Positions 18,217 through 27,005 of a stretch of 64,000 nt of DNA are shown one piece after another; the first letter of the stretch is position 1, and each line of letters opens with the position of its first letter. The notes below the pieces were generated by a model. It was not told the origin of the DNA. It was given only the letters and a program-made list of their open reading frames with translations, and searched no databases. The stretch is taken from assembly GCA_023663945.1 (NCBI GenBank), contig JAMPGL010000006.1, positions 7,204 through 71,203 on the forward strand. Reading direction: 5' to 3'. A program made the translations under genes and the position numbers. This stretch comes from Lachnospiraceae bacterium. GTDB lineage: Bacteria; Bacillota; Clostridia; Lachnospirales; Lachnospiraceae.

Positions 18217-20874
18217 ATGAGACAATTCACTTCAGATGAACTGAGAAAAACTTGGAAGCAGTTTTATATCGACCGCGGGCACGTGGATGTGGGGGCGGTT
18301 TCCCTTGTGTCTGACGGTTCTACGGGAGTCCTTTTTAACGTAGCCGGAATGCAGCCCCTGATGCCTTACCTGCTGGGGCAGAAGCACCCTCTGGGGACAA
18401 GGCTCTGCAATGTGCAGGGGTGCGTCCGCACCAACGATATTGATTCGGTAGGCGATAAGAGCCATGTGACATTTTTTGAAATGATGGGAAGCTGGAGCCT
18501 TGGAGATTACTTTAAGGAAGAGCGCTGTAAGTGGAGCTTTGAGCTTTTGACCCAGGTATTCGGCTTTGATGCGGATCATCTCGCGGCAACGGTCTTTGCA
18601 GGGGATGAGAATGCCCCTAGAGATGAGGAGGGCGCGCAGTACCGCATTGCTTCCGGATTCAAGAAGGAAAATATTTATTACCTGCCGGCGGAGGATAACT
18701 GGTGGGGACTGGAATATGGTCCCTGCGGTCCCGACAGCGAAATGTTTTATGTGGCTGATAAGCCGGACTGCGGACCGGACTGCGGACCGGGCTGTTCCTG
18801 CGGGAAGTATACGGAATTGGGAAATGATGTTTTTATGCAGTATGAAAAGCATCACGACGGAAGCCTGACCCCCTTAAAACAAAAAAATGTGGATACCGGC
18901 TGGGGGCTGGAACGTATCCTTGCTTTCTTAAACGGAACCAGAGATGTCTATCAAATTGATTTGTTTGCTCCTGTGATCGCCTATATTGAAAAGGCGTCGG
19001 GAACCAAATATGAGCAGGATGAGAACCTCACAAGATCCATGAGAATCCTTGCAGACCATATCCGCACCAGCGTGATGCTCATCGGCGACGAAGCGAAGCT
19101 TCTGCCGTCTAATGTAGGCGCGGGATATGTACTGCGCCGTCTGATACGGCGTGCCGTGAGACATGGCAGGGTATTAAACCTGAATGCGGAAAATATTTTA
19201 AAGACAGCGGAAATTTTTATTGATGATATTTATGCGGAAAGCTATCCGCTTTTGAAGGAGAACAAAGAGTTTGTGCTCACAGAGCTCAAAAAGGAGATTA
19301 ACCGCTTTGAGAGCACGGTAGAAAACGGAATGAAAGAGTTCCGCAAGATTTTGGAACAAAAGAAGAATGAGAATTTAAGCGAAATTGATGGTAAGTCTGC
19401 ATTTTATCTGTACGATACCTTTGGGTTCCCTATCGAGCTGACTGTGGAAATGGCTAAGGAGCAAGGGCTTAAAGTGGACGAGGAAGGATTTGCCAAGGCA
19501 ATGGAAGAGCAGAAGCAGAAGGCAAGGGATAACCAGAATTTCTCAGCCAAGCTTTCCGCCAGCAGCGCAGGGCTTTATGATGAACTGGACGCTTCGATTG
19601 TCAGTGAATTTGTGGGTTATGATGCGTTGAGCGCAGAGAGCGCTGTCGCGGCGGTGAATACCGGCGGGGAGTGGAAGGATTCCTTAAACGAAGGGGAAGA
19701 AGGGACTATCATTACCTTTAAGACTCCCTTTTATGCCACCATGGGCGGTCAATGCGCGGATACCGGCATCATCACCTGTGGTGAGAGCGAATTTCAGGTG
19801 GAAGATACCGTTAAACTGCCCGGTAATCGAATCGGGCATGTTGGGAAGGTAGTAAAGGGAGTGTTTCAAACCGGAGATACGGCAGTTTTACAGGTAAATG
19901 AAGCAAACAGAAGCGATACCTGTAAGAACCACAGCGCTACCCACCTCCTGCAAAAGGCTCTGCGCACTGTGTTAGGGGATCATGTGGAGCAGGCAGGCTC
20001 TTTTGTAAACGGCGACAGGCTCCGCTTTGATTTCAGCCATTTTTCTGCAATGACTAAGGAGGAGCTAAAAGAGACAGAAAAGCTTGTCAATGAGCAGATT
20101 GCCTTGGGGCTTAAGGTGGATACGCAGGTGATGTCCATTGAAGATGCGAAAAAGACCGGAGCAATGGCACTGTTTGGCGAAAAATACGGTGAGGAGGTCC
20201 GGGTAGTCCGGATGGGCGATTTCTCCACAGAGCTTTGCGGCGGCACCCATGTGGCAAACACGGCGGAAATCCGGTTATTTAAGATTGTATCCGAAAGCGG
20301 CGTGGCGGCAGGCGTCAGAAGAATTGAAGCCCTGACCGGAAACGGCGTATTGAAATACTATGACGACATGGAAGCAAGGCTTTTGGAAGCGGCGGAAACC
20401 GTTAAGACTACGCCCGCTGAGCTGGCGGCAAAGCTTTCCCACATGATGGCGGAGTTAAAGGCGCTGCAAAGCGAAAACGAGTCCTTAAAGAGCAAGGCGG
20501 CAAAGGATGCCTTGGGAGACGTGATGGATCAGGTTGTGGAAGTTAAGGGCGTGAAGCTTCTTGCCGCTAGGGTGTCCGGAGTGGATATGAGCGGGCTTAG
20601 GGATTTAGGCGACCAGCTGAAAGCAAAATTGGGAGAAGGCGTGATCGTTCTGATTTCCGATAAGGACGGCAAGGTGAACATGGCGGCTATGGCAACCGAC
20701 AAGGCGCAGGAGATGGGCGCGCATGCTGGCAATTTGATCAAGGGAATTGCATCGCTTGTGGGCGGAGGCGGCGGAGGACGTCCCGGCATGGCGCAGGCAG
20801 GCGGAAAGAACCCGGCGGGGATTGATGACGCTATCGCAGAGAGCAGGAAGGTGCTGGAAGGGCAGATTTCTTAA
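18217..20874 (+). CDS. alaS: Alanyl-tRNA synthetase
   Basis: An 885-residue enzyme that charges and edits tRNA-Ala. The aminoacylation domain is divergent from E. coli AlaS but keeps LFNVAGMQPLMPYLLG, VRTNDIDSVG, and FFEMMGSWSLGDYF. A Cys-rich insert (CGPDCGPGCSCGKYTELGND) marks a variant common in Clostridia. The editing domain has HSATH and CGGTH, the four zinc-site residues, and the Gly-rich C-terminal DHHA1 domain has GGGGGGRPGMAQAGGKNP. The start at 18217 is supported by GAGGAG (18207-18212); an ATG at 18205 overlaps this site. Having glyS and alaS side by side suggests shared control of the two synthetases. Confidence 0.95.
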   Translation: MRQFTSDELRKTWKQFYIDRGHVDVGAVSLVSDGSTGVLFNVAGMQPLMPYLLGQKHPLGTRLCNVQGCVRTNDIDSVGDKSHVTFFEMMGSWSLGDYFKEERCKWSFELLTQVFGFDADHLAATVFAGDENAPRDEEGAQYRIASGFKKENIYYLPAEDNWWGLEYGPCGPDSEMFYVADKPDCGPDCGPGCSCGKYTELGNDVFMQYEKHHDGSLTPLKQKNVDTGWGLERILAFLNGTRDVYQIDLFAPVIAYIEKASGTKYEQDENLTRSMRILADHIRTSVMLIGDEAKLLPSNVGAGYVLRRLIRRAVRHGRVLNLNAENILKTAEIFIDDIYAESYPLLKENKEFVLTELKKEINRFESTVENGMKEFRKILEQKKNENLSEIDGKSAFYLYDTFGFPIELTVEMAKEQGLKVDEEGFAKAMEEQKQKARDNQNFSAKLSASSAGLYDELDASIVSEFVGYDALSAESAVAAVNTGGEWKDSLNEGEEGTIITFKTPFYATMGGQCADTGIITCGESEFQVEDTVKLPGNRIGHVGKVVKGVFQTGDTAVLQVNEANRSDTCKNHSATHLLQKALRTVLGDHVEQAGSFVNGDRLRFDFSHFSAMTKEELKETEKLVNEQIALGLKVDTQVMSIEDAKKTGAMALFGEKYGEEVRVVRMGDFSTELCGGTHVANTAEIRLFKIVSESGVAAGVRRIEALTGNGVLKYYDDMEARLLEAAETVKTTPAELAAKLSHMMAELKALQSENESLKSKAAKDALGDVMDQVVEVKGVKLLAARVSGVDMSGLRDLGDQLKAKLGEGVIVLISDKDGKVNMAAMATDKAQEMGAHAGNLIKGIASLVGGGGGGRPGMAQAGGKNPAGIDDAIAESRKVLEGQIS

Positions 20875-20923
20875 GTTTTTGCATTAAGCTGGCAGGTTTT
20901 TTATGAAAAAATAAAAATTTTAA

Positions 20924-20951
20924 TTGACGGACAGGAATTATGTGGTATAAT
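20924..20951 (+). promoter_or_regulatory. Promoter of rpsU
   Basis: TTGACG (20924-20929) and a perfect TATAAT (20946-20951) are 16 bp apart. Transcription would start near 20958 and leave a leader of roughly 90 bases. Confidence 0.75.
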
Positions 20952-20968
20952 TATGCTTGTGTATATCA

Positions 20969-20992
20969 ATGCACGTGCATGTGTTGTGCACA
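20969..20992. promoter_or_regulatory. Paired palindromes in the rpsU leader
   Basis: A perfect 12-bp palindrome ATGCACGTGCAT (20969-20980) is followed four bases later by the 8-bp palindrome TGTGCACA (20985-20992). Both lie 10-35 bases after the predicted transcription start, where a repressor could bind or the RNA could fold. No known family is assigned. Confidence 0.4.
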
Positions 20993-21050
20993 AAATAAGC
21001 CCAATCAGTCGGAATGCGAGGAAGGGACTGAAGGGAGGTCAGGGTGTAAG

Positions 21051-21227
21051 ATGTCAAACGTAATCGTAAAAGAGAACGAGACTTTAGACAGCGCTTTACG
21101 TCGTTTCAAAAGAAGCTGTGCGAAGGCTGGTATTCAGCAGGAGATTCGCAAGAGAGAGCATTATGAGAAACCCAGCGTAAGACGCAAAAAGAAATCTGAA
21201 GCGGCAAGAAAACGTAAATACAATTAA
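21051..21227 (+). CDS. rpsU: 30S ribosomal protein S21
   Basis: A 58-residue basic protein recognised from [20 protein letters not shown] and the Arg/Lys-rich tail ending [15 protein letters not shown]21 sits near the mRNA 3' region of the 30S subunit and helps initiation. GGGAGGT lies upstream at slightly long spacing. The gene is a single-gene unit with its own promoter and terminator. A longer frame from 20940 runs through the promoter and is rejected. Confidence 0.96.
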   Translation: MSNVIVKENETLDSALRRFKRSCAKAGIQQEIRKREHYEKPSVRRKKKSEAARKRKYN

Positions 21228-21242
21228 TGTGCGTACATGGTA

Positions 21243-21275
21243 AAGTCCCTGTTTATTTTATTCAGGGACTTTCTT
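21243..21275 (+). terminator. Terminator of rpsU
   Basis: A 9-bp stem (21243-21251 with 21263-21271) with an A/T loop is followed by a T-rich stretch. Confidence 0.75.
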
Positions 21276-21347
21276 GTGATTAAGTGAAGAAAAATGCGGA
21301 TGAAATACGTTATAGCTTTTAAAAGATTTATAGTGAGGTAGAAGGCT

Positions 21348-21941
21348 GTGTGGGCAAGAGAATTTTTTGGAACAGATATTTATCATTTAGTGGCGGCATT
21401 CATTGTTTACAGTGTGATGGGCTGGGTGGTGGAATCCATCTATATGTCTATCTGCAATAAGAAGCTGACTAACCGGGGGTTTGGAAGAGGACCGTTCTGC
21501 CCGATTTACGGCTTCGGCGGCGTGGCGGGATACTTGATCCTGCATCCGCTCAGCAGTCATTTGGTGGCGCTTTACTTTGCCGGTGCGGTGTTAGCTACGG
21601 TATTTGAATATCTGGTAGGCAGGCTGATGATTAAGCTGTTTGGAGAGGTATGGTGGGATTATCACGAGAAGCCCTGCAATTATCAGGGGATTATCTGTCT
21701 GGAAAGCACGGTTGCATGGGGATTTTATGCGATTATTATCATTACGTTCCTGCATTCTAAAATCCTTGGCTTTGTGGACAGGTATAACCGTCAGTGGGGT
21801 ATCCGGATGTGCAAGCTGATATTGCTTCTGGTAACGATCGATTATCTCTTTAAGTTCATGAATATTTTTCATATCAGCCTAAAGGAGCAGAAGGATAAAC
21901 TGGCGGAAGCATATCATTCATTTCGTGCCAGATGGTATTAA
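21348..21941 (+). CDS. CmpB-family membrane protein (annotated as putative ABC transporter permease)
   Basis: A 197-residue protein with about five hydrophobic segments. It matches the PF06541 family from YSVMGWVVESIYMSICNKKL, GRGPFCPIYGFGGVAGYLIL, and EYLVGRLMIKLFGEVWWDYH. The family name mentions ABC transport, but no ATPase partner is usually found and the function is unknown. The proposed start is GTG at 21348, with GAGGT eight bases upstream. It is an isolated gene between rpsU and the first D,D-carboxypeptidase. Confidence 0.8.
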   Translation: MWAREFFGTDIYHLVAAFIVYSVMGWVVESIYMSICNKKLTNRGFGRGPFCPIYGFGGVAGYLILHPLSSHLVALYFAGAVLATVFEYLVGRLMIKLFGEVWWDYHEKPCNYQGIICLESTVAWGFYAIIIITFLHSKILGFVDRYNRQWGIRMCKLILLLVTIDYLFKFMNIFHISLKEQKDKLAEAYHSFRARWY

Positions 21942-22012
21942 ATGGGACTTGCATTTTAAAATAAAATAGAACATATCCATAGTAGTAGAATACATAAGGG
22001 GAGAGCAGTAAC

Positions 22013-23179
22013 GTGAACAGATTTTTTAAAATTACCCTGTGCTATGTGATATGTTTTATTTTTTTGCTGATGACGCCCATGAAGGCATCCGCCATGCCGG
22101 AGGTGGAAGCGCCATCCTACATTTTGATGGAGGCGTCTACCGGTCAGGTTATCTGCGAAAAGGATGCGGATCAGCGGAGAAGCCCGGCAAGCATTACAAA
22201 GATTATGACGCTTCTGGTTATCTTTGACCATTTGGGAAGCGGCAGGATACGGCTTGACAGTGAGGTGATGACCAGCGCCTATGCGAAGTCTATGGGCGGC
22301 TCGCAGGTTTTTTTGGAGGAAGGGGAGATACAGACTCTTGAAACCATAATCAAGTGCATTGCCATTGCGTCAGGAAATGATGCCAGCGTGGCGGCGGCAG
22401 AATTTATTGCCGGCAGTGAGGAAGAGTTTGTTGCGCTGATGAACCAGCGCGCCGAGGATATGGGGCTTGCCAATACACATTTTGAGGACTGCTGCGGGCT
22501 CAGTGAATCTGACAATCATTATACATCTGCAAAAGATGTGGCGCTTATGTCAAAGGAGCTGATCACGAAGTATCCGCAGGTGCTTGATTACACAAAGATT
22601 TGGATGGAGGATATTACCCATGAGACCAGACAGGGAAGCACTCCGTTTACCTTATCCAGCACCAATAAGCTCCTTAAGATGTACGAGTGGACTACCGGAT
22701 TAAAAACCGGCTCCACCAGCAAGGCGCTTTACTGTCTATCGGCAACGGCAAGCAAAGATAATATTGATCTAATTGGGGTGGTAATGGGTTCTCCAAGCAA
22801 TAAGACCCGGTTTCGGGATGCTATGGCGCTTCTCGACTACGGCTATAGTGTCAGTGCCTTGTATGAGGATCCGAACACCGAAAAGCTTCCCGCTCTTCCA
22901 GTAAAAGGCGGCGTGCTGGAGGAAACGGCGCTGATCTATCAAGGACCGTTCCGGTATCTGGATATTAAGGGGAGCGACCTTTCAAAGATTGAAAAAACCA
23001 TTTCTCTGCCGGAGTCGGTGGAGGCGCCCATAAAGCGGGGAGACGCTCTTGGGGAGGCGGTATACACTATGGATGGGGTACGGATTGGAAGCGTGTCAAT
23101 CCTTTCGGATATAACCATAGAAAAAGCCGGGTACAAGGATTATCTGATAAAAGTGTGGAAATTGTTTTGCGGTTTTTAA
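22013..23179 (+). CDS. D-alanyl-D-alanine carboxypeptidase (S11, DacF type)
   Basis: A 388-residue exported penicillin-binding protein that trims the terminal D-Ala of peptidoglycan stem peptides. A signal peptide ends near residue 27 (ASAMPEV). The catalytic motifs are S60-x-x-K63 (SITK), S120-G-N (ASGND) and K-T-G (LKTGSTSKA). The C-terminal domain of about 110 residues follows, and the final GYKDYLIKVWKLFCGF may be an amphipathic membrane anchor. The start is GTG at 22013, with an AAGGGGAGAG site upstream. A second S11 enzyme is encoded at 25606-26910 on the other strand. Confidence 0.92.
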   Translation: MNRFFKITLCYVICFIFLLMTPMKASAMPEVEAPSYILMEASTGQVICEKDADQRRSPASITKIMTLLVIFDHLGSGRIRLDSEVMTSAYAKSMGGSQVFLEEGEIQTLETIIKCIAIASGNDASVAAAEFIAGSEEEFVALMNQRAEDMGLANTHFEDCCGLSESDNHYTSAKDVALMSKELITKYPQVLDYTKIWMEDITHETRQGSTPFTLSSTNKLLKMYEWTTGLKTGSTSKALYCLSATASKDNIDLIGVVMGSPSNKTRFRDAMALLDYGYSVSALYEDPNTEKLPALPVKGGVLEETALIYQGPFRYLDIKGSDLSKIEKTISLPESVEAPIKRGDALGEAVYTMDGVRIGSVSILSDITIEKAGYKDYLIKVWKLFCGF

Positions 23180-23182
23180 AAC

Positions 23183-23212
23183 TTGTGATAAGATGTTAGA
23201 GGATTGTATAGT
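23183..23212 (+). promoter_or_regulatory. Promoter of the metallophosphoesterase gene
   Basis: TTGTGA (23183-23188) and TATAGT (23207-23212) are 18 bp apart, directly after the carboxypeptidase stop codon. Confidence 0.45.
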
Positions 23213-23232
23213 TAAAGGCGGAAAGGAACGGC

Positions 23233-24093
23233 ATGTTGACAGTTTTACTTATGGCAGTTTTGGCTTTGGCAGTCTTTTTCTTGGGAGTCATGGCAATCGA
23301 CTGCAATCGGTTTGTGATAAGGGAATATCGCTGCAATGCAGAGAACCTTGAGAGGGACGAGACGATTGTCCTTCTCTCGGATCTGCATAATAAATCTTTT
23401 GGGGAGAATCACCGGAAGCTTGTGGAAGCGGTTGACCGAATCTGCCCGGATATGATTTTGATTGCGGGAGATATGTATACGGCGGCAAAGGCGCAGGGGG
23501 CGGAGGCGGCGTTATCGCTGGTAAAAGCCCTCGCCGGGAAATACCCTGTCTATTACGGAAACGGAAATCATGAGCAGAAGACGGCTCTTTATCCGGAAGA
23601 ATATGGAAATGTATATCGGGACTATGTGCAGGAGATGAAAAGGCTTGGAGTCCGCCATCTGGTCAACGAGAAGGTCTCCATTCCAGATATCAGGCTTGCC
23701 GTTTACGGCTTGGAACTGGACAGGGAGTACTACCACAAATTTAAAAAGAAAGAGATGGACAAGGGGTATCTCGGCAGGATTTTAGGAAGACCGGATTCGT
23801 TGGAATATACCATATTGATAGCTCATAATCCGGATTATTTTGAGGATTACGCGGAGTGGGGAGCAGACCTTGTCGTGTCGGGGCACGTGCACGGCGGACT
23901 GATGAGGCTTCCTTTTTTGGGAGGGGTGGTCTCACCGGCAATGCGCTTATTTCCCAAATATGACGGGGGGCTTTTCCAGACAGGAAAATCCACGCTGGTT
24001 TTGAGCAGAGGATTAGGTACGCACACCCTGCCGATACGAATCTTTAACCCCGGAGAGCTGGTAGTGATACAGCTCCGTGCAGGAAAGCGTTAA
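23233..24093 (+). CDS. Membrane-anchored metallophosphoesterase (YkuE/YaeI-like)
   Basis: A 286-residue calcineurin-like phosphoesterase with one N-terminal membrane segment (about 3-22). Metal-binding motifs are complete: D50-x-H52 (LSDLHNKS), G-D80 (IAGDMYT), G-N-H113-E (NGNHEQ), and the C-terminal GHVHGG. Relatives such as B. subtilis YkuE sit at the membrane; substrates in the wider family include lipid and nucleotide phosphates. The active site probably faces outward or lies at the membrane surface. It is a separate unit with its own promoter, and the exact substrate cannot be read from sequence. Confidence 0.9.
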   Translation: MLTVLLMAVLALAVFFLGVMAIDCNRFVIREYRCNAENLERDETIVLLSDLHNKSFGENHRKLVEAVDRICPDMILIAGDMYTAAKAQGAEAALSLVKALAGKYPVYYGNGNHEQKTALYPEEYGNVYRDYVQEMKRLGVRHLVNEKVSIPDIRLAVYGLELDREYYHKFKKKEMDKGYLGRILGRPDSLEYTILIAHNPDYFEDYAEWGADLVVSGHVHGGLMRLPFLGGVVSPAMRLFPKYDGGLFQTGKSTLVLSRGLGTHTLPIRIFNPGELVVIQLRAGKR

Positions 24094-24151
24094 GTGCGCG
24101 GGGGAACGGTGAGTGCAGGCTTAAGCGGAGGTTAGAAGAGCAGTGAGGGAT

Positions 24152-24180
24152 TTGACTGCCAAAATAATACATGATAAAAT
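24152..24180 (+). promoter_or_regulatory. Promoter of scpA-scpB
   Basis: TTGACT (24152-24157) and TAAAAT (24175-24180) are 17 bp apart, about 40 bases before the scpA start. Confidence 0.65.
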
Positions 24181-24222
24181 GGCGGAAGGGCAAAACGCTT
24201 CTGCATGTAAAGGAGCCTTACA

Positions 24223-25008
24223 ATGGCATTGTCAGTAAAGCTGCAGGTTTTTGAAGGACCGCTTGACCTTCTCCTGCATTTAATAGAAAAAAACAAAGTG
24301 GATATTTACGATATTCCCATCGTTGAGATTACAGAGCAGTATCTGGACTACATTAAAGCCATGGAAACCGAGGACATGAACGTGATGAGTGAATTTCTGG
24401 TTATGGCTGCAACGCTCCTAGACATTAAGTGTAAAATGCTTCTTCCCAAGGAAGTGAACGAGGAAGGGGAAGAGGAGGATCCAAGGGCGGAGCTGGTTCA
24501 GAAATTGTTAGAGTATAAGATGTACAAGTATATGTCTTATGAGCTGAAGGACAGGCAGGTGGATGCGGCGCGGACCTTATTTAAGGAAAAAACGCTTCCC
24601 AAAGAAATCGAGGATTACAAGCCGCCGGTTAACATGGAGGAACTGCTGGGAGATGCAGACCTTAAAAAGCTTCAGGAGCTTTTTAAGATGGTGATGCGCA
24701 GGCAGGAGGACAAGATTGACCCGGTGAGAAGCACCTTTGGACGGATTGAAAAAGATGAAGTGGACATGGATTTGAAAACTGCTTACGTGGAGGACTATAT
24801 CATCACTCATCACATGTTCAGTTTTCGGGAGCTTTTGGAAAAGCAGAGAAGCAAAATGGAGATCATTGTAACTTTTCTGGTCATATTGGAGATGATGAAG
24901 GTGGGAAAGATTTCCATCGTTCAGGAAGACACTTTTGAGGATATTATCATTACTTCAAAGGAACGGGAGGCAGACGTTGGACAGACAAAAGAACAAAGCA
25001 ATCCTTGA
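24223..25008 (+). CDS. scpA: Segregation and condensation protein A
   Basis: A 261-residue kleisin that bridges the SMC heads in the bacterial condensin. The N-terminal domain (LQVFEGPLDLLLHLIEKNKV, IPIVEITEQYLDYIKAM) and the acidic middle (NEEGEEEDPRAELVQKLLEY) are typical, and the C-terminal winged helix (ILEMMKVGKISIVQEDTFED) is intact. The 3' end overlaps scpB by 32 bases, which implies coupled translation. smc itself is not in the window. The ribosome binding site is AAAGGAG. Confidence 0.95.
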   Translation: MALSVKLQVFEGPLDLLLHLIEKNKVDIYDIPIVEITEQYLDYIKAMETEDMNVMSEFLVMAATLLDIKCKMLLPKEVNEEGEEEDPRAELVQKLLEYKMYKYMSYELKDRQVDAARTLFKEKTLPKEIEDYKPPVNMEELLGDADLKKLQELFKMVMRRQEDKIDPVRSTFGRIEKDEVDMDLKTAYVEDYIITHHMFSFRELLEKQRSKMEIIVTFLVILEMMKVGKISIVQEDTFEDIIITSKEREADVGQTKEQSNP

Positions 25009-25546
25009 GGCAATTCTCTTTACCATGGGAGAATCCGTGGAAGTGGAGAGGCTCGGGGCAGTGATTGAAGAGGACAAGAATACAACAAGAGAGCTTTTAT
25101 TGGAGCTGAAAGAAGAGTATGAGCAGAAGGAATGCGGAATTACCTTAATGGAGATTGAGGATTCCTTTCAAATGTGTACCAGGGCGGAGATGTATGAATA
25201 TCTGATAAAGATAGCAAAGACGCCCAGAAAATATGTGCTTACGGATACGTTATTGGAAACCCTGTCCATCATCGCATACAAACAGCCGATTACCAGAGCG
25301 GAAATCGAAAAGATTCGGGGCGTAAGCTGTGACCACGCGGTAAACAGGCTGGTGGAGTTCGGGCTGATCAGCGAAGTAGGCAGAATGGATGCGCCGGGAA
25401 GACCTCTTTTGTTTGGAACCACGGAAGAGTTCCTTAGAAGCTTCGGAGTGAAGTCCTTAGAGGAGCTTCCGGAGCTTTCGGCAGTCCAGATTGAGGAATT
25501 TAAGCTCCAGGCGGAGCAGGAGGCAGGAGTACAGCTTGACATTTAG
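24977..25546 (+). CDS. scpB: Segregation and condensation protein B
   Basis: A 189-residue partner of ScpA in the SMC complex, with two winged-helix domains: AILEAILFTMGESVEVERLG at the start, and LLETLSIIAYKQPITRAEIE with IRGVSCDHAVNRLVEFGLI in the second. The best start is a TTG at 24977, six bases after the clean site GGGAGG (24965-24970). The longer frame from 24935 has no site. It overlaps scpA by 32 bases. Gene order and overlap are those of the usual scpAB pair. Confidence 0.93.
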   Translation: MDRQKNKAILEAILFTMGESVEVERLGAVIEEDKNTTRELLLELKEEYEQKECGITLMEIEDSFQMCTRAEMYEYLIKIAKTPRKYVLTDTLLETLSIIAYKQPITRAEIEKIRGVSCDHAVNRLVEFGLISEVGRMDAPGRPLLFGTTEEFLRSFGVKSLEELPELSAVQIEEFKLQAEQEAGVQLDI

Positions 25547-25566
25547 GAGAGGGCAGAAGCCCTCTC
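25547..25566. terminator. Hairpin between convergent scpB and carboxypeptidase genes
   Basis: An 8-bp perfect G+C-rich stem (25547-25554 with 25559-25566) with a 4-nt AGAA loop directly follows the scpB stop codon. There is no T run, so termination may be partial. Confidence 0.5.
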
Positions 25567-25605
25567 TATGTGCGTAATGAAAGAATGCCGTATGGCAGGA
25601 CGGGC

Positions 25606-26910
25606 TTAAGCCGCGCCTGTGCCGTAGATGCCGTAGCGTTTTAAAACCTGCAAAAGGCACCAGGAAAAGTCGATTGCCGGGATGTCCTTAGTGGTAACTA
25701 TGTATTCAATCCGGTAAGGACTGCCGTCTACCAGATAACGGATGCGCCCCACTTCGGCACCGGATAGGACGGGAGCGGTCAGTTCCTTTTCCACATGGAC
25801 ATCCACTTGAATCTGTTCATCCTTTTTTAACAGGAGCCCGGTCTGGCGCTGGGAGTCAGAAGCATTATCTTCCCGCCGGATGATAACCTCAGTGGAGACG
25901 GGCAGATCAAGATTGTCGCTCTGGCCGCCAAGAACCGGAATAGGCTTTAGCTTGGAAGCGTCGTATAAGACTTCGTCCAAGCTGTGGTATTCGTAATTTT
26001 CAATGCCATAATTCATAAGGGCTTTGGTATCGCTCCACTTGTAGGTTTTATTGTTAGGCCATCCGCAGGCAAGCAGGGCAACGACGAAGGTGCGTTCCCC
26101 GCTTCTCAAAGCGCCCACATAGCAGTAGCCGGCATTGCCGGTAAAGCCTGTTTTTCCGGAGAGGGCACCCTCCATCATATTTAAGAATGCGTTGTGGTTA
26201 TTGCAGGAAAAGGTTCTTCCATCGGGAAGGTACGCTCCGTCCTGCTCCCGATAACCCTCAAAGGAATAGGAGGAGGTTCCGGTAATCTTCAAAAACGCTT
26301 CCTTTTTGGGGGAGTCCATAATGCAGTAGGACATGATGCGTGCAAGGTCGGAGGCGGTGGTGGAGTGGGATTTGACGGTGCCGTCTTCTGCCGTCACTGT
26401 GGCGTCCAAGCCGTTCGGCGTGATAAAGTAGGTATGAAAGCAGCCAATATCGCGGGCTTTTTGATTCATCATATCTGCAAACCGCTGGGTGTTCCCGGCA
26501 ATGTGCTCGGCAATGACCACCGCGGCGTCATTGTGGGATTCCAGCATAAGGGAATAGAGGAGGTCGTTTAACTTGAAGTATTCTCCGGGTTTGGCATAAA
26601 GCTTTACTTTGGGCATGCTGGAAGCATAGGAGGAAACTTCGGCATAATCGTCCGGATTTCCAAGCTCCAGCGCCAGAATGCAGGTCATGATTTTGGTGGT
26701 GCTTGCCATGGGAAGAATTTTTTCGCCGTCCTTTTGGTACAGGACGCGCCCGGAATCGGCATCCATCAGCACGGCGGACTGCGCGTACAGCTTTAGCTCA
26801 TTATTTTCTTTGGCTTCGGCGTAGGAAATCAGGGAAGCCGGACTGGAAAAAAGTGCAAAAAGCAGTGAAAACCCTGATAACAGGGACAGGAATGTTTTGG
26901 AATATTTCAT
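25606..26910 (-). CDS. D-alanyl-D-alanine carboxypeptidase (S11)
   Basis: A 434-residue exported enzyme. Residues 1-32 are a signal peptide (FLSLLSGFSLLFALFSSPAS). Motifs are S70-T-T-K73 (MASTTKIM), S125-H-N127 (ESHNDAA) and K-T-G (GKTGFTGNAGYC). The beta-rich C-terminal domain (LDLPVSTEVIIRREDNAS) follows. The last 20 residues (FSWCLLQVLKRYGIYGTGAA) may attach it to the membrane. ATG at 26910 is preferred over the GTG two codons earlier because GGAAA sits six bases upstream. It differs from the enzyme at 22013 in its second motif (SHN versus SGN), so the two may play different roles in the cell cycle or sporulation. Confidence 0.92.
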   Translation of the reverse strand: MKYSKTFLSLLSGFSLLFALFSSPASLISYAEAKENNELKLYAQSAVLMDADSGRVLYQKDGEKILPMASTTKIMTCILALELGNPDDYAEVSSYASSMPKVKLYAKPGEYFKLNDLLYSLMLESHNDAAVVIAEHIAGNTQRFADMMNQKARDIGCFHTYFITPNGLDATVTAEDGTVKSHSTTASDLARIMSYCIMDSPKKEAFLKITGTSSYSFEGYREQDGAYLPDGRTFSCNNHNAFLNMMEGALSGKTGFTGNAGYCYVGALRSGERTFVVALLACGWPNNKTYKWSDTKALMNYGIENYEYHSLDEVLYDASKLKPIPVLGGQSDNLDLPVSTEVIIRREDNASDSQRQTGLLLKKDEQIQVDVHVEKELTAPVLSGAEVGRIRYLVDGSPYRIEYIVTTKDIPAIDFSWCLLQVLKRYGIYGTGAA

Positions 26911-27005
26911 AGGCACTTTCCAAAAAGATACTCGTTTCTTAATATATATGTTTCCAAAAAACGAAAATATGCTCTTATGGGAACAGATGCAGAGAAGGAG
27001 GCAGA

